A DNA stretch of 17,342 nt from positions 1,769-19,110 of the forward strand of contig DCAE01000148.1 in the NCBI GenBank assembly GCA_002311385.1. Reading direction: 5' to 3'. Position numbers and translations under genes: made by a program. Of the stretch, positions 6,797 to 13,916 are shown one piece after another. A model generated the notes under the pieces. The model did no database searches. It saw only the letters and a program-made list of their open reading frames with translations, and was not told where the DNA came from. This DNA is from Dehalococcoidia bacterium UBA1141 (GTDB taxonomy: Bacteria > Chloroflexota > Dehalococcoidia > Lucifugimonadales > UBA3495). Numbering within the stretch: the stretch's first letter is position 1; each line of letters opens with the position of its first letter.

Positions 6797-7855
6797 ATGG
6801 CTACTTACGTTTACGTGGCATCTACTGACGGCGACCAAATATCCGTGTTTAGCATGGACGCCGCGACGGGGAAACTCACTCCCAAGTCCGAAGTTGCCGC
6901 TTCAGGTGGGCCATTCTTGCTGGCGATAAACCCGAATAAAGAATATCTCTATGCCGGACACCGCAATGTTCCTGAGATATCCAGTTGGCGCGTTGATCAA
7001 GGAGATGGTTCGCTGTCGAAAATCGGGACGATAACGCCGGAAACCGGACCCGCCTTCATGTCCACCGACCGCAAAGGCAGGTACTTGCTGTCATCTTTTT
7101 ATCAAAGCGGCCATGCAGCGGTTCACCCTATCGGAGACGACGGAGTGGTGGGAGACCCGCCTATCGAGTTCATCGCGACGGACAACGGCGCCCACGCCAT
7201 GCAGACCGACCCCTCCAACAGGTTTGCCTTCGTGCCCCACATCGCACGCCTCAACGATAACGTGATGGAACCTCAGAACGATTCGGTTGGGCCGAACGTG
7301 ATTTATCAATACAAGTTCGACGAGAATACCGGCCGCTTGACGCCCAATTCACCGGCGCAGGTTGAACAGAGCGAGCGCCTTGGCCCCCGCCACTATTGCT
7401 TTCACCCATCACTAGACATCGTCTATTTTTCCGACGAACAGGGTTGCAGCGTCACCGCTTACCATCTGGATTCCTCCTCGGGAACGCTGTCGGCATTTCA
7501 GACGATAAGTACCTTGCCCGAAGGCCACACGGAAAGGAGCACCTGCTCCCAGATTCAAATATCCGCTTCCGGCAGATTCCTCTACGTTCCCAACCGGGGT
7601 CACAACAGCATTGCCGGTTTCACCGTTGACCCCTCCACCGGAGCATTGGCCACTATTGGGCAGGTGCCGACCGAGCCCGTGCCCAGTGCCTTTAGCCTGG
7701 ACCCAGCGGGCAAGTTTGTCTTTGCTGCTGGATCGGCATCGGGTAACTTGGCCTCATATAGCATTAATAGCGAATCGGGTGCCCTGACCCGCATGGATAC
7801 CTACAATGTGGGCAAGAGGCCAATGTGGGTGCTGGTCGCCGATATTGGGGGTTAA
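6797..7855 (+). CDS. Lactonase family protein (6-phosphogluconolactonase / YbhE type, seven-bladed beta-propeller)
   Basis: This 352-residue protein is built from repeated beta-propeller blades. Each shows a variant of 'F.LDPSG.F.Y' followed by 'I.SY.ID..TG.L': for example ISVFSMDAATGKLTP near the start, IYQYKFDENTGRLTP in the middle, IAGFTVDPSTGALATI and LASYSINSESGALTRMD near the end. This pattern is typical of the Pgl/YbhE lactonase family (PF10282), which hydrolyses 6-phosphogluconolactone or related sugar or muconolactones. No signal peptide is seen, so it is cytosolic. A strong AGGAGG (6785-6790) lies 6 bases before the ATG. Following an SDR gene, it may open a lactone made by an upstream dehydrogenase, but that pathway link is inference. 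Confidence 0.88.
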   Translation: MATYVYVASTDGDQISVFSMDAATGKLTPKSEVAASGGPFLLAINPNKEYLYAGHRNVPEISSWRVDQGDGSLSKIGTITPETGPAFMSTDRKGRYLLSSFYQSGHAAVHPIGDDGVVGDPPIEFIATDNGAHAMQTDPSNRFAFVPHIARLNDNVMEPQNDSVGPNVIYQYKFDENTGRLTPNSPAQVEQSERLGPRHYCFHPSLDIVYFSDEQGCSVTAYHLDSSSGTLSAFQTISTLPEGHTERSTCSQIQISASGRFLYVPNRGHNSIAGFTVDPSTGALATIGQVPTEPVPSAFSLDPAGKFVFAAGSASGNLASYSINSESGALTRMDTYNVGKRPMWVLVADIGG

Positions 7856-7871
7856 GACCTCTAAAGAGGTC
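7856..7871. terminator. Small inverted repeat between lactonase gene and pseudogene
   Basis: GACCTC, loop TAAA, GAGGTC form a perfect 6-bp hairpin starting directly after the lactonase stop codon. There is no T-run on either side, so a terminator role is only possible, not shown. Confidence 0.3.
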
Positions 7872-7887
7872 CGGCCGGTTAATTGAT

Positions 7888-9156
7888 TTAGTGGCGAGAT
7901 GACAAGGAATACTGAGGACGGCTAAATCGCGAGCCTGTAGCCCACCCCTGGCTCGGTCTGGATAATGGTAGTTCTTCGCTTTCTGCCAAGGATTCTTGAG
8001 CTTTCACCCGCTCCGTAATGTCCCGGGTGATGATTAATACTTCGTCATCTCCATTGGCGACATACCTGGCTTCTCTTCGTCGTTGCTCTCCCTGTATATC
8101 GATCTGGTACTCAAGTGACTGAACTTCGCCGGTGTCTAAGGCTCGGCTAATTAGGTCTCTGGTACTGGATACCAGCGATTGAGGAGAGGTTGAGCTTTGG
8201 AGAATCAAATCGAGAACCGATTTGCCGACGATGTTACCAGTGTTATCCAGAAGTTCATTTTCTTTGGCCGACCTCGCGTCTAGGATAATGCCCTCTCGAT
8301 TCACTATGTACATGGGGTCTGGGATAGCTCTGATGAAAGCATTGTTTGTGCTTTCGCTTTGCTCAAGGGCTAGCTCCGTTGCGCGGCGCTCGGTTATGTC
8401 CTCAACGGTTCCGATGTAACCCGCAGTTTTACCGTTCTCGGCATTCATAACCACGGCATGGCCGGAAACCCACCGAATATCCCTTGTGGGTGTGACGACG
8501 CGGTATTCGCTAGAAAATTCTTGGCCCTGTACGGCTGCTTGCCGCCAGCGCTCTTGCAACAAGGGCACGTCCTCTGGATGAACGGCGCGGAGCTAACCAT
8601 CGCCCAAGCTGTCTTCTGCGGTTAATCCCGTGATTTCTGTCCATTTGTTGTTTGTATAGGTGCATAACCCATCGCCGTCCGCCTGGTATATCCGGATGGG
8701 GGCTGCAGCACATAAAACGCGAAAGCGCACTTCGCTGGCTCTAAGATCTTGATCAGCCCACCTGCGCTGCCTGGCATTGCGGAGCCGCCCGTATAAAGCC
8801 AGCGACAGCACCGCACTAAACGACACCACCAAACCGAATCTGACCACCTTTAGCCAGAAGGGGAATGGGGCTTCTTGATACGCCATTCGCAACGTCCAGC
8901 GGCCATTGGGTACCTGAATATCAAAGGATAGGGCGTTTTCTAGGCTGGATTGAGCCTCGGAAGCAAAAATCTGACGTTGCCCGGAATCTGGAAGCGGCCG
9001 AGATAGATCGAAGTCATAGTGTTGCGCCATTAGGTTGCTCAAATTAATCTCGTCCAACAGCGTGGACATTCGAATCTCAGCGTTTACAAAGCCCCAAAAT
9101 CGTTCACCGCCTCGTCCGTTCGGCACGTGAAGAGCGGCTAGAATACGCTTGACCAA
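7888..9156 (-). pseudogene. Degraded CHASE-PAS-PAS sensor gene, fused to a response-regulator tail
   Basis: Two open segments in one frame (9156-8596 and 8592-7888) are split by a TAG at 8593-8595. The stop lies where PAS proteins usually read DGWLxxVHPED, so it looks like a Trp TGG to TAG change. The first segment holds the end of an extracellular CHASE-like sensor (ERFWGFVNAEIRM), a membrane segment (VVRFGLVVSFSAVLSLALYG) and the start of a PAS domain. The second completes that PAS/PAC (GTVEDITERRA) and adds another (IITRDITERVKAQ). The N-terminal anchor and most of the sensor are missing: upstream, the frame is open only to a TAG at 9262-9264 and has no ATG. No kinase or GGDEF domain follows. 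After AESEE the frame ends in unrelated residues, while another frame encodes a response-regulator C terminus. At least three lesions mark it as non-functional. Confidence 0.85.
7922..7972 (-). pseudogene. Remnant of an OmpR/KdpE-type response regulator C terminus
   Basis: In a frame shifted from the PAS frame, the minus strand encodes TTIIQTEPGVGYRLAI and then TAG. IxTEPGVGYRL is the terminal beta-hairpin of winged-helix response regulators, closest in feel to KdpE. Only about 16 codons remain. A deletion must have joined the second PAS domain to this tail, removing the sensor's output domain and nearly all of the regulator gene. Confidence 0.7.
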
Positions 9157-9268
9157 CCCAAGCGTAAATGCCGGTTGAGCGTGGAGGAATGTAGTGACTG
9201 AGGAGAGTGCGGAGAGTCTTATAAAAATTCTAACGTAGTTCCTAAAGTAATTGCCTAGCCGCTAATCA

Positions 9269-10267
9269 CTAACCGACAGCTTCCCAAACGATGGCGGCAG
9301 CCCCCGCCATACCAACGCCATCTCCCAAGCTACTGGCAACTAGCACGAATTCCTTATGCCGCTGGCTCATGGCCCGGTCTCTCATGATTGCCTCTATGCG
9401 GGGCAGAAATTGCAACTGACCCAGGCCCACCGTCACTCCACCACCTAGCACAACTAGGTCCGGGTTATAAAGGTGCAACACGTTGGTGAGGCCGGTACCC
9501 AACGCTTGCACCACGTCTTCCAGAATGCTGAGGGCCAGCCGGTCGTCTTGGGCGGCTGCCTGAAACACCGACTCGGATGTGATTGATTCCCTCTCTCCGA
9601 CTGCCAGCAAGGAATCTTGATAGCCGATGCCGGAGACGGCGGACCTGGCAATGCGGGCAATGGCGGTGCCCGATGCCAAAGCCTCCAGGCAGCCGGAACT
9701 GCCGCATTGGCACTTGGGGGCGGTGGCGCTCATGTCCATGCACATGTGGCCGATTTCTGCGGCGACGCCCTTTGCTCCCAAAAACATCCGTCCCCGGTCA
9801 ACCACCCCACCCCCGATGCCGGTGCTGATGGTCATGTAGACTAATGTGCTGGGGCCATCGCCCTCTAACCGCGCTGCCAGGCCAGCTCCAAAGTGATACT
9901 CACCCAGGGCGGCAAGATTTGCGTCGTTGCCCACCCATACCGTGTGCCCGGTCATGGGCTCCCATCGTTCCTTCAGCGACACACCGTCCAACTCCGGCAG
10001 GTTGGGCGGGTCGTAGAGCGTGCCGGTATCGGCATCCACTGGGCCAGCCACGGCCACCCCAATCCCGGCGATGGGGCTGTCTCCACAGGCGGTAATAGCT
10101 TCGTTAAGCAGGCCGTCGGCGTTCTCCAAAAGCCCATCCTTCCCTGCATTTTTGGGATTTGCCACACGGGAACTCCACTGGACTTCGCCGTTTCGGTCGA
10201 TAACCGACGCACGTGTCCAGGTTCCGCCCCAGTCCATGGCGATTGCCATCGGTAACGGGCTAGTCAT
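9269..10267 (-). CDS. ROK family sugar kinase (glucokinase-like)
   Basis: This 332-residue cytosolic protein has a complete ROK fold. The phosphate-binding MDWGGTWTRA starts at residue 11, AVAGPVD follows, and the catalytic Asp115 sits in GNDANLAALGE. The second phosphate loop is TISTGIGGGV. The zinc site comprises His174 (in EIGH) and the Cys cluster CQCGSSGCLEALASG (Cys186, Cys188, Cys193). LVVLGGGV near the C terminus is the adenosine motif. No N-terminal helix-turn-helix is present, so it is a kinase rather than a NagC/XylR repressor. It most likely phosphorylates glucose or an amino sugar such as N-acetylmannosamine. The ATG at 10267 is preferred; a GTG at 10279 overlaps the AGGTGG ribosome binding site. 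Its stop lies next to the sensor pseudogene. Confidence 0.9.
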   Translation of the reverse strand: MTSPLPMAIAMDWGGTWTRASVIDRNGEVQWSSRVANPKNAGKDGLLENADGLLNEAITACGDSPIAGIGVAVAGPVDADTGTLYDPPNLPELDGVSLKERWEPMTGHTVWVGNDANLAALGEYHFGAGLAARLEGDGPSTLVYMTISTGIGGGVVDRGRMFLGAKGVAAEIGHMCMDMSATAPKCQCGSSGCLEALASGTAIARIARSAVSGIGYQDSLLAVGERESITSESVFQAAAQDDRLALSILEDVVQALGTGLTNVLHLYNPDLVVLGGGVTVGLGQLQFLPRIEAIMRDRAMSQRHKEFVLVASSLGDGVGMAGAAAIVWEAVG

Positions 10268-10275
10268 AACTACAA

Positions 10276-10281
10276 CCACCT
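10276..10281 (-). promoter_or_regulatory. Shine-Dalgarno sequence deciding the ROK kinase start
   Basis: AGGTGG on the minus strand lies 8 bases before the ATG at 10267. The in-frame GTG at 10279 falls inside it, so the shorter protein is the better call. Confidence 0.6.
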
Positions 10282-10333
10282 ATCCGAGTGAGTGGGTGTC
10301 CCACCATTCGCATCCCAATATCCTTGGAAATTA

Positions 10334-11251
10334 CTATCTAAGGTCCTGGTAATCGCTGGGCTCCTCGATAATTATCCTGGAATCGATGTCCGTTAGCCGC
10401 ATGTCCGTAGAAATCTGCATCTCGTCGCCTATCAACAGGCTCATGACGGTCCTTCGCATGCGACCTTGGTCATCAATCCAGATTTCAATATCCTTGTACT
10501 CGGCAGACCCCATCCCACCTTCAATCAACGAGTTCCCCAAAGGGCCCAACCCTTGGGCGAGCTGCCGTCGTGCTTCCTCATCCAACCTTTTCCAGAGCTC
10601 CTGAAAATCCACGCTTATGGTCAGACGTTGAGTCTTGATGCCGTCCAAAACCTCCGGGCCTGCAGAACGGACTGTGTACAGGTCCCAAGGAACTTCATCC
10701 CCCGGGAACAAACTCAGAGCGAACTCCGTTGGTTCTGTCAAAACTTCCACGGGCACTCCGGCCTCTCGAGCAGCCTTTTCTATCCCCATACGCATCCATC
10801 CATCGCCGACGCCGGAAATGTTGATGAAAACGTTGGGGGACTTGATAATCTGCTCAATCGTCACGATTCCATCTGGACCATCAACGCTCATAGCACTGTG
10901 CATGCCGTTATTTCCGTCGAGTTCCATATCCATGGAAATATTTACCCTCTCACCCAGAACGGTACCGTCGATATCCGTATGGCTGCGAAAGCTCTTGATG
11001 GCCGCCATGACTTCCGTTGACCGTTTCAGCAGTTCCAATGGGGATAGGTCGGAAGCCACAGAATTCGAAGCTAGAGGCGGGATGCCTGTCGCAAGTGGAG
11101 TAGAAGTAGGAACCGGAGTAGGAGAAGAACCACCGCAGGCCGAAACGAGCAGGACAACTACGGTTAGCAAAGGAATCAACCTGAAGATTGCTGATCGCAC
11201 TATTCGGAGGTTGCTGAAGCTGCCCGTACAGACCGGTGCGGTTTTCAGCAT
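10334..11251 (-). CDS. Lipoprotein, LppX/LprAFG-like
   Basis: The protein is 305 residues. It has a basic N-terminus, a hydrophobic stretch (about 24-37) and a lipobox VSAC with Cys39 as the lipid-modified residue, followed by a Pro/Thr/Ser-rich linker (about 42-60). The rest alternates polar and hydrophobic residues in a long beta-sheet pattern with few helices. It shows VMAAIKSFRSHTDIDG near the start of the domain and YKDIEIWIDDQGRMRRTVMS near the end. This layout fits the LppX/LprAFG or LolA/OutD-like fold that holds lipid or other hydrophobic ligands at the cell surface. I recognise the type but not a specific function. AGGAGG (11261-11266) lies 9 bases before the ATG, and a candidate extended -10 box sits just upstream, suggesting its own promoter. 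Confidence 0.75.
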   Translation of the reverse strand: MLKTAPVCTGSFSNLRIVRSAIFRLIPLLTVVVLLVSACGGSSPTPVPTSTPLATGIPPLASNSVASDLSPLELLKRSTEVMAAIKSFRSHTDIDGTVLGERVNISMDMELDGNNGMHSAMSVDGPDGIVTIEQIIKSPNVFINISGVGDGWMRMGIEKAAREAGVPVEVLTEPTEFALSLFPGDEVPWDLYTVRSAGPEVLDGIKTQRLTISVDFQELWKRLDEEARRQLAQGLGPLGNSLIEGGMGSAEYKDIEIWIDDQGRMRRTVMSLLIGDEMQISTDMRLTDIDSRIIIEEPSDYQDLR

Positions 11252-11282
11252 AAATTCCGGCCTCCTAGCCAGGTTCGGAAAA

Positions 11283-11291
11283 AGTATATCA
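11283..11291 (-). promoter_or_regulatory. Candidate extended -10 promoter of the lipoprotein gene
   Basis: On the minus strand this reads TGATATACT, an extended -10 (TGn plus TATACT, five of six). Transcription would start near 11276, about 25 bases before the ATG. No -35 match is seen, as is common with extended -10 promoters. Confidence 0.35.
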
Positions 11292-11335
11292 TCCCAAATT
11301 TCAGCCCGATGCCAACAGCTTAATCAAGCGGCCAA

Positions 11336-11944
11336 TCAGGGAGACGGCGAGGTTCCATCGACTACGCCTAGCAGTTCGTTCAATACTGCCCTGAGATTCT
11401 GAGCCGAGATGGGACCAACGAATTTCTTGGCCACCATGCCGTCGGGGTTGATGAAAATCTTTTCCGGGATGCCTTTCACGCCATAGTTGATAGCAATGGT
11501 GCCGTCGCTGTCTATTCCGTTTGGATAAAGAACGCCGAAGCGCTCTATATGATTGAGGGCGTCCAAGCGCCCATCCCAAATATCGATGCCGACAAACTCC
11601 ACTTCTTGGTCGCTGTATTCTTGGTACACTTGGGTCAATGTCGGCGCCTCCTTCTGACAGGGGCCGCACCAAGATGCCCAAAAATCCAGCAGCACAACCT
11701 TGCCCCTGAGTTCGCTCAAGCTCAAAGATTCATCGGGCAGCGGGCCGCTGGGCATTGGGCCACCTAGCAGCTCCAATGTGAATTCCCACGCTAGCTCTTC
11801 TTCAACAGCTACTTGTCCAAAATCATCATTTACTCCCAGACCGCCCGGATTCCCGCCCGACTTGAAGGAAGCCCAAGCCAGCAAGGCAATGAAGGCCAAC
11901 ACCGGCACTGCGGTGCCTACGATGATCCAATTGCGTTTACTCAC
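11336..11944 (-). CDS. TlpA/CcmG/ResA-type membrane-anchored thiol-disulfide oxidoreductase
   Basis: The protein is 202 residues. An uncleaved N-terminal membrane anchor (about 6-26) is followed by an acidic linker and a thioredoxin fold facing outward. The redox motif is WCGPC with Cys93 and Cys96, and the cis-Pro loop is GVKGIPEKIF with Pro160. The GxPE form is the one found in CcmG and ResA, which reduce the CXXCH cysteines of apocytochrome c before heme attachment. It is last in the run ccmH, ccmF, CcmI-like, 439-residue protein, tlpA, which supports the cytochrome role over general disulfide chemistry. The start is a GTG at 11944; an in-frame TAA lies five codons upstream and no clear ribosome binding site is seen. 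Confidence 0.88.
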   Translation of the reverse strand: MSKRNWIIVGTAVPVLAFIALLAWASFKSGGNPGGLGVNDDFGQVAVEEELAWEFTLELLGGPMPSGPLPDESLSLSELRGKVVLLDFWASWCGPCQKEAPTLTQVYQEYSDQEVEFVGIDIWDGRLDALNHIERFGVLYPNGIDSDGTIAINYGVKGIPEKIFINPDGMVAKKFVGPISAQNLRAVLNELLGVVDGTSPSP

Positions 11945-12015
11945 GGTGACGTGTTATGTCCCCTGTCGAGATTGATGACGAGGGTATCTGCTCGATGTCA
12001 TCACCACTCCGTCGG

Positions 12016-13335
12016 TTACTCATCCTTCGTATCTTCTTCGCCGAGTCGAACTGCCCGTTCATCAGCCCCTTCCGAGACACCTCCCAAAGCACGATCCACC
12101 AGCGATTCTCTTTCAGCCCGGTAGTCGGTTTCAGCCACCTCGCCATGGTGAAATCTCTCGTCTAAGTTTGCGATATCCCGAATTGCCGCTTCTCGGTCCA
12201 CAGCCGTTCGGTTTTCTCCGGGAGACCTCCCCAAAGGCATATTAGCCTTGAAACGGGGCCTTAGAGTCCCCAGCACTAGCAGAGATGCCAATACAGCGCC
12301 CATGGCGATGGGGATCGCTACTTTCCAAAATGTGCCACTGACTATGGATTTCTCCAAGCGTGCTCCCAGGCTCGGTTGGGGCAATCCGGTCAGGCTTAGG
12401 GAAAAGCCTTCTCCAGGCTCAAATTCTCGACCCTCCCATGCATTATACGAATCCCCTGCTTGCTCCACAGCGGACACAGGTTGGAGGGTATCAACCCCCA
12501 CCGTGCCAAAGCGCACGGGCACCATCACCCGGTACACATCTGCTCCTTGAGGAAGGCTCTGGCGGTAGGAAATATCTTCACCTTGATACGGAAAACGGAA
12601 GGAAAAGTCCACGAAATGATTCCCCGGCACCACCGGAGAAGTGAGGGCGAAGCCGCTGCCAATGGAAATGATGTCTCCCCCCGGCATGTCCGACCCGACG
12701 TCTAGTTCCTCGGCCAAAGGTGGCAAAGCAAAACGCAGGAAGCTTATCTGCCCCACATTGTTAACAGGCTGGTTTAGATTCGGCAATAGCGTGCGGTCGC
12801 TGGCATTGGTCAAGCGTACGAACTCAATGGCTGAGATAGACTTATTCTTTTCGTCTATGTCCCCTATCACCATCACGTGGTTGGTCACTTTGACGATCGA
12901 TGCGTCCTGAGTCGTTTCGTAAACGGCCAATTCTACTTCAACAGCCAGATCATCTAGGCTCAAAGACGCTCCGTAGAAGACCTCGGCATAGTCGACGCTA
13001 AACGCATAGGAACCGTCGGCGATGGCCGGAACTTGTTGGAACTCAAAACTCCCATCAGCCAGGGTGGAGGTCTGGTCGGTGGCAATGAGACTGGCATCGG
13101 CCCCGGAGACCAGCAACAGCACCGGAACGTCGGCCGGGGGAGATGCGCCTTCGGTGCCGTTTATAACCCTACCTGTGATGGTCAAAGATTCTTGGGCTTG
13201 AGCCTGGGCCTGAAATTGGAAATGCCAAGCAGTTAACCCCACCAGCGTTGCGATGAGAGCCAATGCAAATAGGCGCGCCGCAAAGGGTATCCCCGCAGGG
13301 CGATTAATGATGCCAAATGGAAATTGAGAAGACAT
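12016..13335 (-). CDS. Membrane protein with carboxypeptidase-regulatory-like domain and CcmI-like tail, in the ccm cluster
   Basis: I do not recognise this 439-residue protein by name. A signal or anchor segment (about 18-38) ends in a Gln/Ala repeat. Residues about 50-140 look like a carboxypeptidase regulatory-like beta-sandwich (LTITGRVINGTEG, then STLADGSFEFQQVP). A second beta-rich region (about 145-325) contains IEFVRLTNASDRTLLP. A membrane segment follows at about 336-357, then a charged cytoplasmic tail with LDERFHHGEVAETDYR (about 391-406). This tail resembles the short helical hairpin of the neighbouring CcmI-like protein (LHLEYQLGKVPENLYR). Placed between ccmF-side genes and tlpA, it is probably an accessory of cytochrome c or heme delivery, which is inference from context. 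The ATG has no strong ribosome binding site. Confidence 0.75.
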   Translation of the reverse strand: MSSQFPFGIINRPAGIPFAARLFALALIATLVGLTAWHFQFQAQAQAQESLTITGRVINGTEGASPPADVPVLLLVSGADASLIATDQTSTLADGSFEFQQVPAIADGSYAFSVDYAEVFYGASLSLDDLAVEVELAVYETTQDASIVKVTNHVMVIGDIDEKNKSISAIEFVRLTNASDRTLLPNLNQPVNNVGQISFLRFALPPLAEELDVGSDMPGGDIISIGSGFALTSPVVPGNHFVDFSFRFPYQGEDISYRQSLPQGADVYRVMVPVRFGTVGVDTLQPVSAVEQAGDSYNAWEGREFEPGEGFSLSLTGLPQPSLGARLEKSIVSGTFWKVAIPIAMGAVLASLLVLGTLRPRFKANMPLGRSPGENRTAVDREAAIRDIANLDERFHHGEVAETDYRAERESLVDRALGGVSEGADERAVRLGEEDTKDE

Positions 13336-13445
13336 ACACGCTGCCCCGCCGTCCCATAGGCCTTGATCCCAGCCTGTCTGGATAGAACCGGCGTGGCAAT
13401 ATGGAATGGATTACTTTGCCCTAAGATACCAGATTCCCGCTCCAG

Positions 13446-13880
13446 CTACACCCGTGCTTCCATACTCGCTCCGCATTCGGGGCAGCCAAGCAGTTCCGGC
13501 GCCACCAATGACCTGCAGTTGGGACACGCCCGGGGGCCGCCTTCAGTTCCTCTCAATGCAGCCCGAGTGACCAGCACTTCCTGCTCAAGCATCCATTCCG
13601 GTTCCCCTGCCCGCTCTTGAAATCGTTGCTGCAAGACCGTGGCCGCTTGCAAGCGGTAGGAGGCCAATTGCTCCCTGTACAGGTTTTCCGGCACCTTCCC
13701 AAGTTGATATTCCAGATGCAACGTGGTTATGGCGTCGTAAACCGGTCCCAATTCCGGCGCGACCACGGAGGCACTGATTGTTCTTGGTGAGGCTGCGAAC
13801 GTCAACCGTGACTTCAAAAATGGGTAAGCAACAATCACCAAACTGAAGAGCGCCAACGCTGCGCCAATTACCAACGTCAT
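13446..13880 (-). CDS. CcmI-like membrane protein with C-terminal zinc ribbon
   Basis: The protein is 144 residues. One N-terminal membrane segment (about 2-22) is followed by a short helical region with LHLEYQLGKVPENLYREQL (about 54-72), similar to the 'LEFDxxxGKLSEEDY' element at the N-terminal side of CcmI/CycH proteins. The C terminus carries two CPxC knuckles, Cys119/Cys122 and Cys133/Cys136, 10 residues apart, the layout of a zinc ribbon. CcmI proteins hand apocytochrome c to the CcmF-CcmH heme lyase. Here the TPR apocytochrome-binding domain of CcmI is absent. It lies 36 bases after ccmF and is probably in the same operon. The function is inferred from position and the short motif only. 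Confidence 0.75.
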   Translation of the reverse strand: MTLVIGAALALFSLVIVAYPFLKSRLTFAASPRTISASVVAPELGPVYDAITTLHLEYQLGKVPENLYREQLASYRLQAATVLQQRFQERAGEPEWMLEQEVLVTRAALRGTEGGPRACPNCRSLVAPELLGCPECGASMEARV

Positions 13881-13916
13881 CGGTTTATCCCGGCAAAACT
13901 CACGATATTTCCTGCC

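Noticed and set aside
9157..9261. Open frame upstream of the sensor pseudogene as its true start
   Set aside because: It has no ATG and no membrane anchor or signal peptide, and ends at a TAG at 9262-9264; it is only the truncated remainder.
11945..12023. A 28-codon ORF overlapping the stop of the 439-residue gene and running up to the tlpA start
   Set aside because: It is polar, has no recognisable motif or ribosome binding site, and simply fills the short spacer.
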